From Thermococcus sp. (lineage in GTDB: Archaea; Methanobacteriota_B; Thermococci; Thermococcales; Thermococcaceae), in assembly GCF_017656495.1 (NCBI RefSeq), contig NZ_JACDNS010000010.1:1-64000 (forward strand): a DNA stretch of 64,000 nucleotides. The letters run 5' to 3'. This document shows positions 27,663-35,969 of the stretch, piece by piece. Under the pieces are notes generated by a model. The model was not told the origin of the DNA and did not search any database. It saw only the letters and a program-made list of their open reading frames with translations. The position numbers and the translations under genes were made by a program. The number at the start of each line of letters is the position of its first letter. Position 1 is the first letter of the stretch.

Positions 27663-27970
27663 TTGAGCAAATACAGGAAGCCCTTGTTATTTTGGTATTT
27701 AGCCTGATAATCTTGTACTTTACCATAATCATGTATGACATCTTCTTCCGACCTTGGCGCCTCGTTGAGGACCAACTCAAGGAAATTGACATGCATATTG
27801 AAACGCTCAAAAAGGGTGGCTGGAGGGCGAAGCTTCACAGCTGGCTTTCGATGCCAGCTTGGCGTGGAGATGTTGAGAAGCATTTGAATTACTTGCTCGG
27901 CCTTCGCGAGCTGAAGCGGGCCGAGCTTGAGCTTTTTGAAAAAATGAAAGGAGGGAGAGCTAATGAATGA
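27659..27970 (+). CDS. small membrane protein with cytoplasmic coiled coil
   Basis: 103 aa. One TM helix (EALVILVFSLIILYFTIIMY, about 7-26) is followed by an amphipathic, charged region (LVEDQLKEIDMHIETLKKG and ELKRAELELFEKMKGG) likely to form coiled coils. ATG 27659 overlaps the integrase stop by 4 bp (ATGA), so it is transcribed with int in the circular form as well. The 3' end overlaps the next gene. I do not recognise a family. Confidence 0.6.
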   Translation: MIEQIQEALVILVFSLIILYFTIIMYDIFFRPWRLVEDQLKEIDMHIETLKKGGWRAKLHSWLSMPAWRGDVEKHLNYLLGLRELKRAELELFEKMKGGRANE

Positions 27971-28169
27971 GGAAGGGTTGGAGTGGGCAGCTGCTACTGT
28001 GGTTGCATCAGCCCTTCTTGTGATTATAAGTACAGTATTAAACTTTGAAAATCTGAAAAGCATTTCAACAGCGTTTCTAAGAGTGTCAATAGTCGCAATG
28101 ACATTTTTGATGATGCTGAGCATTGTGGAGAAATTATTAAAGAAAATGAGGGATGTGCGATGGAGTTAG
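27963..28169 (+). CDS. two-TM membrane protein
   Basis: 68 aa. Two hydrophobic helices (WAAATVVASALLVIISTVL and AFLRVSIVAMTFLMMLSIVE) end in a basic tail (KLLKKMRDVRWS). GGAGGGAG lies 5-10 nt upstream of ATG 27963, inside the previous gene; its own end overlaps the next start at 28160. The small size, paired TM helices and basic tail recall holin-like or assembly accessory proteins, but there is no sequence match I can name. Confidence 0.55.
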   Translation: MNEEGLEWAAATVVASALLVIISTVLNFENLKSISTAFLRVSIVAMTFLMMLSIVEKLLKKMRDVRWS

Positions 28170-28303
28170 TACTTAAAATAGTTTTAGCATTCTTCCTCTT
28201 TACTTTAGCACTCGTGATGGGCTCTCTGTTTTATTTTGAGCTCTCTTGGTGGTTGGAAAGAAAAAGATGGGCTCGCAAATATGAAAAAACTTTAAGGAGG
28301 TGA
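28160..28303 (+). CDS. 47-aa single-TM protein
   Basis: ATG 28160 to TGA 28303. One long TM helix (IVLAFFLFTLALVMGSLFYF) is followed by a basic, aromatic tail (WWLERKRWARKYEKTLRR). It overlaps the previous gene by 10 bp, and its last codons (AGG AGG TGA) form the ribosome binding site of the next gene, so the spacing is that of a real operon member. Function unknown. Confidence 0.55.
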   Translation: MELVLKIVLAFFLFTLALVMGSLFYFELSWWLERKRWARKYEKTLRR

Positions 28304-28308
28304 TGAGG

Positions 28309-28515
28309 TTGGCTTCAAGAATCGGGAAAAGCGGCATTGCTTTTACGAGAGGTTTTTACATTGATGATGAGATTGAGCTTATGGTATTAGCACTTGCAAA
28401 GGCAAAGAAGTCAAATGCATCACAAGTTGTTAGAGAAAGCATTGTTGAGATGTTCAAGAAGGAGTTTGGAACAATCAACGTCAGGAAAATAGCAAAGGAG
28501 CTTGGACTCCTTTAA
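28309..28515 (+). CDS. ribbon-helix-helix DNA-binding protein
   Basis: 68 aa from TTG 28309, which lies 6 nt after AAGGAGGTG; a GTG at 28300 is too close to that site. The segment IAFTRGFYIDDEIELMVLALAKAKKSNASQVV..VVRESIVEMFKKEF has the beta strand plus two helices of an RHH fold (MetJ/Arc type). It is followed directly by four 11-bp tandem repeats containing TCTTGCAAGA-like palindromes, a natural operator for an RHH protein. It probably controls the large surface-protein operon starting at 28687. Confidence 0.65.
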   Translation: MASRIGKSGIAFTRGFYIDDEIELMVLALAKAKKSNASQVVRESIVEMFKKEFGTINVRKIAKELGLL

Positions 28516-28532
28516 TTTTTCAACATTTCTGA

Positions 28533-28576
28533 AAGATTCTTGTAAGACTCTTGCAAGATTCTCGTAAGATTCTTTC
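28533..28576. repeat. four tandem 11-bp repeats (AAGATTCTTGT type), probable operator
   Basis: Units AAGATTCTTGT (28533-28543), AAGACTCTTGC (28544-28554), AAGATTCTCGT (28555-28565) and AAGATTCTTTC (28566-28576). Junctions form palindromic TCTTGCAAGA-like boxes spaced exactly 11 bp, about one helical turn, so a bound protein would line up on one DNA face. It lies between the RHH gene and the pilin-like gene. A TATA-like GTTTAAAA (about 28654-28661) and GGAGGTGAAA precede 28687. TCTCGTAAG at 28560-28568 recurs in the operator at 49335-49374. Confidence 0.75.
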
Positions 28577-28686
28577 GAGTATTGACTTAAATGAGTTCTT
28601 CTCTTCTTCATTAGAGGTAGGATAATCTTTCCTTTTTGCTAAAATCAGCTTTCGTTTAAAATCAGCGTAAAATTTTGGAGGTGAAA

Positions 28687-28863
28687 ATGTTGGCGAAAAG
28701 GAGGGCTCAAGGCGCTTTGGAGTATCTCTTCATGGTTGCAGCAGCTCTGATAGTAATCCTGATTGTCGTCAAGATGCTGAGGGGCAAGACTGCCGAGGCT
28801 AAGGAAGTTATTGTGCAAAACAACGCAACTAAGGAGCTTCAAGAGCTTGCAAACGAAGCATGA
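28687..28863 (+). CDS. class III signal-peptide, pilin-like protein
   Basis: 58 aa. The N-terminus reads AKRRAQGALEYLFMVAAAL: a basic head, the A/Q cleavage region, the G-A-L-E-Y motif with Glu+5 and a 20-residue hydrophobic helix, as in archaeal class III signal-peptide (type IV pilin-like) precursors processed by EppA/FlaK-type peptidases. The mature remainder is short and charged. ATG 28687 follows GGAGGTGAAA. First gene of the long rightward operon. It may form a pilus or pseudopilus core, or serve as a scaffold subunit. Confidence 0.78.
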   Translation: MLAKRRAQGALEYLFMVAAALIVILIVVKMLRGKTAEAKEVIVQNNATKELQELANEA

Positions 28864-28873
28864 GGTGAAGAAA

Positions 28874-29002
28874 ATGAGCAGAAAACGGCTTGCTCGCATT
28901 AATAGGAAGCTTGAGCGCATCAGAAAAGAGCTTAATCGCCTAATGCACGAGGAAGCTCGGCTTTTGAGGATTAAAAAGCAACTGGAGGCGAAGGCCGCAT
29001 GA
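28874..29002 (+). CDS. 42-aa basic coiled-coil protein
   Basis: ATG 28874 follows GAGGTGAAGAAA. The whole protein (MSRKRLARINRKLERIRKEL... to LRIKKQLEAKAA) is one highly charged amphipathic helix with Leu/Ile at heptad positions. The next ATG (28999) overlaps its stop. It could be a DNA-binding or bridging peptide of the apparatus encoded around it; no known family. Confidence 0.55.
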   Translation: MSRKRLARINRKLERIRKELNRLMHEEARLLRIKKQLEAKAA

Positions 29003-29358
29003 AGAGCAAGAGCCTTGTTCAACTAATCCTCTTCATACTGATAGTAACATTCTTCAGTTATGTGGCTTGGGATTCTTTGACAAAAGAAGCAGCGTTCTTT
29101 GGGGCTATTGGTGGGATTACTCTTCACTGGCTCCTAACTAACAAGGGGAACAAAAACGTGATTTACATTAAACCCTTCACTGCGGGCTGGAGAGTGCTAA
29201 TTTACGACATGCTTCTTGTAGCTTGGCTTATAGCACTGTATCAACAAGCGGGAACATTCAGCGCTTTTCTGAGCTCATTGATGGCTTTGAATGAAAAGAC
29301 TGCTCTTTTGGTCGCAATTTTGGCTGGCATAATTACTGACTATGCTGCGGGAGGGTGA
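28999..29358 (+). CDS. four-TM membrane protein
   Basis: 119 aa with hydrophobic segments LVQLILFILIVTFFSYVAW, AAFFGAIGGITLHWLL, LIYDMLLVAWLIALYQ and TALLVAILAGIITDYAAGG. It overlaps the previous stop by 4 bp and stops 3 bp before the next ATG. Short loops, no catalytic motif. It probably forms part of a membrane platform with the neighbouring multi-TM proteins. Family not recognised. Confidence 0.6.
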   Translation: MKSKSLVQLILFILIVTFFSYVAWDSLTKEAAFFGAIGGITLHWLLTNKGNKNVIYIKPFTAGWRVLIYDMLLVAWLIALYQQAGTFSAFLSSLMALNEKTALLVAILAGIITDYAAGG

Positions 29359-29361
29359 GGG

Positions 29362-31281
29362 ATGAGAAGGGCGTTAAGCTTTGTTTTGGGTTTGTTGATG
29401 CTTTTGAGCATTTTAACATTGGGAACCGGCACGGTTAGTGCAGTAACAGTCGAAAGCGTTGATTTTACGACGCTTATAAGCGGTTCAGAGTTCAGCAGTT
29501 CAGTAACGGGTGGAACTTGGTATGACAGCACTAACTTTGAGTTAATATCCTCTTTAGACGCTACAATAAATATTTACCATGATGATATAGTTAATGCGGG
29601 TGTTTTAGAGGCAACACTTGGTGGATCTACTACGTATGTGAGGTTTCTATTTAAAGAGCAATTGCCGTTACCAGAAAACGCAACGGTAAAAATTACATAC
29701 AGCACTACAACAGTTGGGCAGGCTTATGCTATTGGTTTCTTAGTGGTTACAGACACAGGAGCTTATCAGGTTAATTATTATACGTATGTGGGCAGTGCAA
29801 CCGTTGAGAATGCTATACTCCTGCCAGCTCCTTATGATTATCCAGCTTATAGTGTTGCTGATGGTTTAACAGTTGGTTCTGGAATTACTGCAGAGTTTAA
29901 TCCAATACAAGTTCTGAGGGACAATGGGGTTCAAATTGACTACAGTGATGTGAGGTATATTCAAGTTTACTTTGGACTTCGTGGATATAGTACAACAATG
30001 AAGTTTTGGCTTTATAATCTGACTATAGAAGCGCCGGGGGCAACTGTAACATTTAACCTAAAAGACGCTTTAACAGGACAGAGCCTCACAGACGTAACAG
30101 TAAAAGAAGGAGATACGGTTTTGAGCACTATTGACGACGGGCAAAGCTTAGAACTCACGAAAGGCACACATACTTTAACTTTTGAAAAAACAGGCTATTG
30201 GAGCACTTCAATCACAATTGACGTTCAAAGCGATATGAGCCTTAGCGTTGAAATGTATCCAGATTCGGCAGCATTTCAGTTTTTAAACTTCCCAAGCGAC
30301 ATTCAAGTTTATGAAAACTCTATTTACGAGCTAACATTCACATTAAGCCCAATTTCAACTCAAGCAACTTACAACACCTACCTGAGCTTAAGTGGGCTTT
30401 CTGATGTCTTAGAAGTAAGAAAAGATGGACAGCTTGTTTCTCCAGAATCAGGAAAGTACTATTTGGGTGATATAAGCGGAGATACTCAAATCACAATCAA
30501 ATTTAAGGCTGGAAGCGTTGGAACACACTCACTCACAATCACTCTAACTTCAAATGACGCCATCATGAGCCAGACTTACACCACGAGCAAGCAAGTTGTT
30601 TATGAAGTCCAGCCATTGCCATTTTTCATTCAAATGCCTTCTGAGTGGACAGTCGGAACGAATGAAGTGAGAATAAGCGAGAGTTCAGGACAAAGTCTTG
30701 TGATAACTGCAGTCCTCAAGGATAGTCAAGGAAATGAAGTCTGGAGCGATTCTCACGCATTCAGTCCTTATGAGGCTTACACATTCCAGGTCAATGTTCC
30801 TGCAGAGGGAAGCTACACTTTAGAGTTCCAATTCCTTTCAACTGTTGCAGTCTTCGATGTCCAGGTGAATCCTGCAATCACACTCTTAACTGACACAATT
30901 ACAGCGAAAGAGGGAGACATTGGGACAGTTCAAGTCAGGATAAAGAACCCAAGCTCCACAATGACAAAGTATTACACGATAGTTCTGGAAGGTCCAATCA
31001 TTGAGGGCAACGTTTCAAAGTCTGTCAGCGTTGCTCCTCTTTCAGAGAAAACCGTTGATTTGGCCTTTCAAGTGCCCAATGACCTCACCTATGATGCTTA
31101 TGATTTGACCTTGAAGGTCCTTGAGGGCGATTCTGTACAGTTCCAAGATACAGTTCACCTTGTGATTGACAGCGGAGGATTCTCACTTCCCGCAATTGGT
31201 GGCGAGAGCAGTTCTTGGCTCTGGATAATCGGAGGGCTTCTGGTTCTTGGCGTGGGAATTTGGGCGTTGAGGAGGAGGTAG
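29362..31281 (+). CDS. large secreted surface protein with C-terminal membrane anchor
   Basis: 639 aa. A signal peptide (ALSFVLGLLMLLSILTLGTG) is cut before VSAVTVES. All-beta regions follow, including a PEGA/carboxypeptidase-regulatory-like module around 230-300 (FNLKDALTGQSLTDVTVKEG and LTKGTHTLTFEKTGYWSTS), and NEW1/CARDB-like repeats in the second half. A C-terminal TM helix and basic tail (SWLWIIGGLLVLGVGIWALRRR) anchor it in the membrane with the bulk outside. Similar large anchored proteins are a hallmark of the pT26-2 family as I recall it. Possible adhesin or particle coat protein. Confidence 0.7.
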   Translation: MRRALSFVLGLLMLLSILTLGTGTVSAVTVESVDFTTLISGSEFSSSVTGGTWYDSTNFELISSLDATINIYHDDIVNAGVLEATLGGSTTYVRFLFKEQLPLPENATVKITYSTTTVGQAYAIGFLVVTDTGAYQVNYYTYVGSATVENAILLPAPYDYPAYSVADGLTVGSGITAEFNPIQVLRDNGVQIDYSDVRYIQVYFGLRGYSTTMKFWLYNLTIEAPGATVTFNLKDALTGQSLTDVTVKEGDTVLSTIDDGQSLELTKGTHTLTFEKTGYWSTSITIDVQSDMSLSVEMYPDSAAFQFLNFPSDIQVYENSIYELTFTLSPISTQATYNTYLSLSGLSDVLEVRKDGQLVSPESGKYYLGDISGDTQITIKFKAGSVGTHSLTITLTSNDAIMSQTYTTSKQVVYEVQPLPFFIQMPSEWTVGTNEVRISESSGQSLVITAVLKDSQGNEVWSDSHAFSPYEAYTFQVNVPAEGSYTLEFQFLSTVAVFDVQVNPAITLLTDTITAKEGDIGTVQVRIKNPSSTMTKYYTIVLEGPIIEGNVSKSVSVAPLSEKTVDLAFQVPNDLTYDAYDLTLKVLEGDSVQFQDTVHLVIDSGGFSLPAIGGESSSWLWIIGGLLVLGVGIWALRRR

Positions 31282-31287
31282 TGAAAG

Positions 31288-31434
31288 ATGGATGCATGGG
31301 TTATTATTGACAATTTGATACGATTTGCAATCTCTCCCGGCAGTTATCTTCTAAGCATGCTCATAGGCTGGAAAGCAGCAGTTGAAGGACTCATAGGGCT
31401 GTCGGTAGTGACCATAATTATCGCAAGGAGGTGA
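31288..31434 (+). CDS. 48-aa membrane protein
   Basis: ATG 31288 to TGA 31434. MDAWVIIDNLIRFAISPGSY, then a hydrophobic stretch ending LIGLSVVTIIIARR. GTGAAAG is the only upstream ribosome-site candidate. Its last codons AGG AGG TGA make the strong ribosome binding site of the next gene, a recurrent design in this operon. One or two TM helices; function unknown. Confidence 0.5.
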   Translation: MDAWVIIDNLIRFAISPGSYLLSMLIGWKAAVEGLIGLSVVTIIIARR

Positions 31435-31438
31435 TTTT

Positions 31439-33526
31439 ATGAAAAATAAGATTTTTACTCTCTTTATTGTTTTTTCACTATTCCTGACAGTCATTCCAGC
31501 AAATACATTAGTGGCTGCAGAAGGTGACGATGGAGGAAGCATTTGGGATGTCGTTGATTACATTATCAAAGCAGCAACTTCGGGAGTAAATGTGGTTTAT
31601 GACTTGTTCACTGGTGGTCTCGAGAAAGTATGGGATAATACTTTTGGAAAACTCTTTGGGGACAATGAACCACAACCAGTTCCAGGAGCTGAGGAACAAG
31701 CAACAGAAGGAGATGTCTTAGGAGATGAAGATACTCTTGAAAACAAGAATATTGTTGAAGATGCAAATCAGCAGGCTTATCAAAAGATTGCAGAGCTCAA
31801 TGCAAAGCTAAGGAGTGATTTAGTAAAGTATGACACAAAAGAGGAAGGAGCAACAGGTGATTTATGGGCTGAAATCTATGCTCCATCAAAAGTTTATGGA
31901 TTTTCAGCCTTTCCGGTTCAAGTAAAGATCTACACAAGGAATAGTAGCATTCCATTCTCATATGTCCATATTCGCTCTGTTAATATCTACATAATCGGAG
32001 AGAGTAGCAGTAACCCTCTATGGACAAGGACATGGGACTATGGCGAAGCAGGTAGTGAAGGCTTAAACGGAGAATCTGTTGTATACAGCACAATCCTCAA
32101 GGTTCCCGATCCCTATGTTTATCAAGTTGAGCAAATGATCAGTACAGGCTCAATTTCCAAAGATTTAATTCAAGAACTCTTTAATGCCACAACAGAGTCT
32201 TGGGAAATTTATGTTGATATAGATGCATATAGAGAAATCTGGCAGAGCGACCCAAGCTATACTGACCAAACGAGCTGTGAAAACGCTGGAGGAAAGTGGG
32301 ACAGCAATACAAACACTTGTTATGTTTTCGTTAGAAATGCAGACATAAATTACAGAGTTTACACAACGTCAGCATGGAGGCACGTCACAAGAGCGAATGA
32401 TGTGGCAATTTTAGATGAAGGAATGTATGCATCTCTCCCGATTAAGTTCATTAAGACTGCAGAAGCCTCAAAGTGGGCTCTGTATCAAGAGGAATTTGCT
32501 GGTGCATTGTCAAACTTTATCATAATAACTTATGCAAATCCAGTTCATGTTGTAGGTTCAACAGCGGATTATAAGTTTTACATCGCTCCAAATCCCGGAT
32601 ACTTTGATCCAATAAACGTTACATTTACGGATGAGTTTAGATTTGCAGCAATAAGAGTTTACAAAGATGAGCATTGGGAGCTTGCAGATTCAATCTTCGG
32701 AACATTAGGCACTCTAAGTGGAGATAGCCTCGGTGTCGAGAAGCTCCTCACGGCAAGATACACTGAGGATCCTGATGCACTCACATACAAAGTCTTTGGA
32801 ATGGCACTATTCACAATAACAAGAGATGATGGAATTCCAATCAAGGTTTGGCTTGTAACAAAGCCAGACGTTTCAATTCTTCCAAACATTCGTGTGGTCC
32901 TAGATGACACTCAATTAGAACCATTGGTACAGTTTACTGAGGATGGTAAGTTCACGGAGGAGGAGATTCAGCAAATAAAGGCAACAATCAGCACTTTGAT
33001 TTCTGGATTAAATGAAAAAATCACACACGCTCAAGAGATAAAGACAAAGGCACAAAGCCTCGGGAATGATAAGGCTGAATTCTACGCTGATAAGGCAATT
33101 GATGCCTATAAAGGTGCAATTGATGCTCTTGAAAAAGCGGAATTGTCTGATGATACTCATTGGTTCCTCAACTGGCTAAATGTCGCAAAGAAATATGAGC
33201 AAGCAGGTGACTTCTACACAAGTGCTGCTGAAAAAGCCCTCTATAATGAATATGACCAAGCTGAGCTTGATGCAAAAGCTGCTGAGGATTTAATTAACCT
33301 TGCAAATCAGTATAAGCCAAGCATTTGGGCCTCATTGAGTAGCTTAGGACTTGAATGGTGGCAGGCTCTTCTGTTAATTATAGTAGCAGTAGCTCTCATT
33401 GGAGCTGGATACCTTATGTTTGGTAGGATAGGAGCAATAGTTGCAGGAGTCATCGTGGTTATTCTGTTTGGTTTTGTCTTCCTTGGAGAGTTTGCAGACA
33501 TTGTTGACAAGCTAAAGTTTTGGTGA
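31439..33526 (+). CDS. large secreted protein with two C-terminal TM helices
   Basis: 695 aa. Signal peptide (FTLFIVFSLFLTVIPANTLV). A mixed alpha/beta extracellular region carries one Cys pair (QTSCENAGGKWDSNTNTCYV, about 278-297), probably a disulfide. A helical region near 500-620 (EEIQQIKATISTLISGLNEK, tetratricopeptide-like KYEQAGDFYTSAAEKAL) comes before two TM helices (WWQALLLIIVAVALIGAGYL and IGAIVAGVIVVILFGFVFLG) and a short cytoplasmic tail. It sits between small membrane proteins in the operon. Probably a structural surface component; not recognised further. Confidence 0.65.
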   Translation: MKNKIFTLFIVFSLFLTVIPANTLVAAEGDDGGSIWDVVDYIIKAATSGVNVVYDLFTGGLEKVWDNTFGKLFGDNEPQPVPGAEEQATEGDVLGDEDTLENKNIVEDANQQAYQKIAELNAKLRSDLVKYDTKEEGATGDLWAEIYAPSKVYGFSAFPVQVKIYTRNSSIPFSYVHIRSVNIYIIGESSSNPLWTRTWDYGEAGSEGLNGESVVYSTILKVPDPYVYQVEQMISTGSISKDLIQELFNATTESWEIYVDIDAYREIWQSDPSYTDQTSCENAGGKWDSNTNTCYVFVRNADINYRVYTTSAWRHVTRANDVAILDEGMYASLPIKFIKTAEASKWALYQEEFAGALSNFIIITYANPVHVVGSTADYKFYIAPNPGYFDPINVTFTDEFRFAAIRVYKDEHWELADSIFGTLGTLSGDSLGVEKLLTARYTEDPDALTYKVFGMALFTITRDDGIPIKVWLVTKPDVSILPNIRVVLDDTQLEPLVQFTEDGKFTEEEIQQIKATISTLISGLNEKITHAQEIKTKAQSLGNDKAEFYADKAIDAYKGAIDALEKAELSDDTHWFLNWLNVAKKYEQAGDFYTSAAEKALYNEYDQAELDAKAAEDLINLANQYKPSIWASLSSLGLEWWQALLLIIVAVALIGAGYLMFGRIGAIVAGVIVVILFGFVFLGEFADIVDKLKFW

Positions 33527-33537
33527 GGTGATGAAAT

Positions 33538-34059
33538 TTGACTGATAAAAAAGAGAAAGGTCTTGGAGAAAAGGCAAGCGGTTGGTTCCTTGAAAAACTC
33601 GGCTTTAGACTAATCATTACAGGCATTATGGCACTCATCGCATGGTACGCTCAAAAGAACAGCGTCACGATAGCACAGTTTAACGCTGCCTACGCTTCAA
33701 TTCCTCTTTCAGCACTCATTCTTGGAATGGTTTTTGACTATGGATTAGATACTGGCAAGCTTTACAACAAAATGCTTGGCAGAGGCAAAAATCCAATCCA
33801 AAAGCTCACCTTTGCGATAGGAGCAGTTTTCATATTCTTCCTGGCATTCACTTGGGCCTTAGCAGGAACAATCACGCTGAATTTCGCAACAATAACACCA
33901 GCAACATTGATAGTATCAGCCTTTGTTGCCCTTGTAGTGCTTCTTCCACGTACTGGCACAAGCGAATGGCTCCTATGGCTGTGGATAGCGGAGACAATAG
34001 TGACTGGAGGAGCTCACTTGACGATACTGCTCATTGGAGTGCTTTTAGGGGGTGTTTAA
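33538..34059 (+). CDS. multi-TM membrane protein, paralogue of the next gene
   Basis: 173 aa from TTG 33538 after GAGGTGATGAAA. About four TM helices (LIITGIMALIAWYAQ, PLSALILGMVFDYG, TFAIGAVFIFFLAFTWALAG, TLIVSAFVALVVLLP) and a C-terminal hydrophobic end. The sequence EWLLWLWIAETIVTGGAHL aligns with ELILFLWLAATVATGGAYL in the next protein, and TIAQFNAAYASIPL with TVNQYVEAIASTPV, showing tandem duplication. Likely a membrane platform or pore component. Confidence 0.65.
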   Translation: MTDKKEKGLGEKASGWFLEKLGFRLIITGIMALIAWYAQKNSVTIAQFNAAYASIPLSALILGMVFDYGLDTGKLYNKMLGRGKNPIQKLTFAIGAVFIFFLAFTWALAGTITLNFATITPATLIVSAFVALVVLLPRTGTSEWLLWLWIAETIVTGGAHLTILLIGVLLGGV

Positions 34060-34060
34060 C

Positions 34061-34576
34061 ATGCAGGTACCAAAGAAGTTAAACAACGTTAATTACCTGA
34101 TAAAGCTCGTCCTCGTTGCATTCATTGGAGGCATTGTACTAAAATGGGCCACTGGTCAAAACATAACTGTCAACCAATACGTTGAGGCAATAGCCTCAAC
34201 ACCAGTTTATGTGATTATAGCAATAGAAATTCTAGACAAACTATCAGACAAAGTAGATTACGAATTCTTGGGCTTTGCTTACGGCTCAAAGTTTGGAATT
34301 AACAAAATAATCATGAGTTTGATTATTGCAGGAATTGGCTTTGTTGCAGTCCTCTATTTCATGGCTGGCACGATAGCATTCACAGTCGAAGCTTACAATA
34401 CTGGAGTACTGTTAGCAGCAGCAACTTATGCACTATACATAGTAGCTCCAGAAACTGGCGATGACGAGCTAATCTTGTTCCTCTGGTTGGCTGCAACAGT
34501 TGCAACTGGAGGAGCTTACCTGTCTAAAGCACTTAGCCTACCCCTTGCTCACCTGATACTACTCATGTTAGGGTGA
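34061..34576 (+). CDS. multi-TM membrane protein, tandem paralogue
   Basis: 171 aa. ATG 34061 lies 1 bp after the previous stop, with GGGGGTG inside the previous gene. Four or five TM helices; conserved blocks shared with the preceding protein (ITVNQYVEAIASTPVYVIIA; FVAVLYFMAGTIAF; PETGDDELILFLWLAATVATGGAYL in two parts). The pair may form a hetero-oligomer. No known family. Confidence 0.65.
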   Translation: MQVPKKLNNVNYLIKLVLVAFIGGIVLKWATGQNITVNQYVEAIASTPVYVIIAIEILDKLSDKVDYEFLGFAYGSKFGINKIIMSLIIAGIGFVAVLYFMAGTIAFTVEAYNTGVLLAAATYALYIVAPETGDDELILFLWLAATVATGGAYLSKALSLPLAHLILLMLG

Positions 34577-34582
34577 TCAGCA

Positions 34583-34924
34583 ATGCTTGGCAGGGTTGCA
34601 GCAGCTCTCGTTGTTTACATTTTATGCATCTTCGAATGGCAAGATACAGTAACTTCAGTAGGTCAGCTTTTAGGCTTGAGCGGATTTTGGGCCTTATTCA
34701 TTCCGAGTGCTTTGATTGGACTTTCGGTTTACAGAATAGCCGATTTGGACAATTGGGGAGTTTGGGATGCTGCAGCATTTCTCACAATTGGCAGTATAGC
34801 AATGCTTGCCATGACCAGCGATCCATCAGCTACCATCTACGAACTCGTGAAAGGAGTTGTTAGCTTTAGCGTTGCGGCTATTTTGGGAGCTCTAGCACTA
34901 AGAGGTGGTAAAAATGGACGTTAA
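34583..34924 (+). CDS. four-TM membrane protein
   Basis: 113 aa with hydrophobic segments VAAALVVYILCIF, LLGLSGFWALFIPSALIG, AAAFLTIGSIAMLAM and VVSFSVAAILGALAL, ending RGGKNGR. AGGGTGATCAGCA precedes ATG 34583. Its last 11 bp overlap the next gene, whose GGTGGT site lies inside it. Membrane component of the operon; no catalytic signature. Confidence 0.6.
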   Translation: MLGRVAAALVVYILCIFEWQDTVTSVGQLLGLSGFWALFIPSALIGLSVYRIADLDNWGVWDAAAFLTIGSIAMLAMTSDPSATIYELVKGVVSFSVAAILGALALRGGKNGR

Positions 34925-35156
34925 TGGGGCAATTGACGCTTTTAAAGGTGTTGCAACAGCTCATCCATATCTCGCCCTTGCAATCTTGCTCTTCATCATT
35001 GGAGCATTAATCAGAGGAAAAGCAAGCTTAGTGTTTTACATCCTCGGTGGTTTGGCGCTTCTGGAAGAGTTTTCATTGTTTGATGTGTTTGTTAGCTTCC
35101 TTAAAGACGTTCCAAGCTTGATTGATAAGCTCTTAAGCGTATTTGGAGGTGGATGA
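34914..35156 (+). CDS. small two-TM membrane protein
   Basis: 80 aa. ATG 34914 (MDVNGAIDAFKG) is preceded by GGTGGT. TM helices PYLALAILLFIIGALI and ASLVFYILGGLALLEEF, then an amphipathic C-terminal helix (VFVSFLKDVPSLIDKLLSVF) ending in triple Gly. Stop to next ATG is 3 bp. Family not recognised. Confidence 0.58.
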   Translation: MDVNGAIDAFKGVATAHPYLALAILLFIIGALIRGKASLVFYILGGLALLEEFSLFDVFVSFLKDVPSLIDKLLSVFGGG

Positions 35157-35159
35157 AGA

Positions 35160-35969
35160 ATGAGAAAGAAGGAAAGACAACTCGTGACGATTGGCCTGAT
35201 AGTTTTGTTTGGATTTATAGCATATTGGGCATATGCAGGAGGAGACATTGGCTTCATTGACCTAAACAACAACCTCAACAGCAATGAAACAACAGAGACC
35301 TACAATCTCGGAATTTCAAACCTTGTTACAACAGTCCTCGATGTTGGAGATGTCAAAATAACCTGTGAGATAGCAAACGCTGACAAATTCAACATCACAA
35401 GCGTCAAGCTCTACTACGCCTTAAACGTTGCTGATCCTGCTAACGCTACTTACACAGCAGTTTCCTTGACAGCCAATAATGGCACTTATGAGACCACAAT
35501 TGACACAAAGTTTGGAGATGTCCTCTACTACTACATTGAAATTCAATACGTTGAAAACGGCGCTACAAAGGTCTTTAGATATCCAGAGAGCGGTTATGAA
35601 AGCGTGACTGTTAGTGATGCTGTTGCTCCAACTGTAAGCAACGTTACTGTCAGCTATGACGCCAGCACCGGTAACGCTACATTCACCATTAATGCAGCAG
35701 ATAACGATGCAATTGACCACATCGTCTTATTCTACGCCATAACAGCAGATGGAAACGCTACAAGCTTTAGCAACGTTACCCTCACCACAAGCCCATACCA
35801 AGTTACTTTGACAATTGACGGAAACGTCACCGATACCACATACTACTACGTTGACTTCTACGTTGAAACCTATGACCTGAGTGGTAATTCAGTAAGATTG
35901 CCAGCGGAAGGAACATTCGAGTTCTATGCTAACACCACGCAGAGCTTAGTATTTCCACAGAGCGGTTGA
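35160..35969 (+). CDS. N-terminally anchored extracellular beta-sandwich protein
   Basis: 269 aa. An N-terminal basic head and TM helix (LVTIGLIVLFGFIAYWAYAGG) act as signal anchor. Two tandem Ig/fibronectin-like beta domains follow (SVKLYYALNVADPANATYTA and HIVLFYAITADGNATSFSN share the same strand pattern, with matching TTIDTKFGDVLYYYIEIQY and LTIDGNVTDTTYYYVDFYV strands). Many N-x-S/T sequons suggest glycosylation. The stop lies directly before a hairpin that covers the next start. Confidence 0.65.
   Translation: MRKKERQLVTIGLIVLFGFIAYWAYAGGDIGFIDLNNNLNSNETTETYNLGISNLVTTVLDVGDVKITCEIANADKFNITSVKLYYALNVADPANATYTAVSLTANNGTYETTIDTKFGDVLYYYIEIQYVENGATKVFRYPESGYESVTVSDAVAPTVSNVTVSYDASTGNATFTINAADNDAIDHIVLFYAITADGNATSFSNVTLTTSPYQVTLTIDGNVTDTTYYYVDFYVETYDLSGNSVRLPAEGTFEFYANTTQSLVFPQSG

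Noticed and set aside
28533-28576. CRISPR array
   Set aside because: Units are 11 bp and contiguous with no spacers; there are no cas genes in the window.
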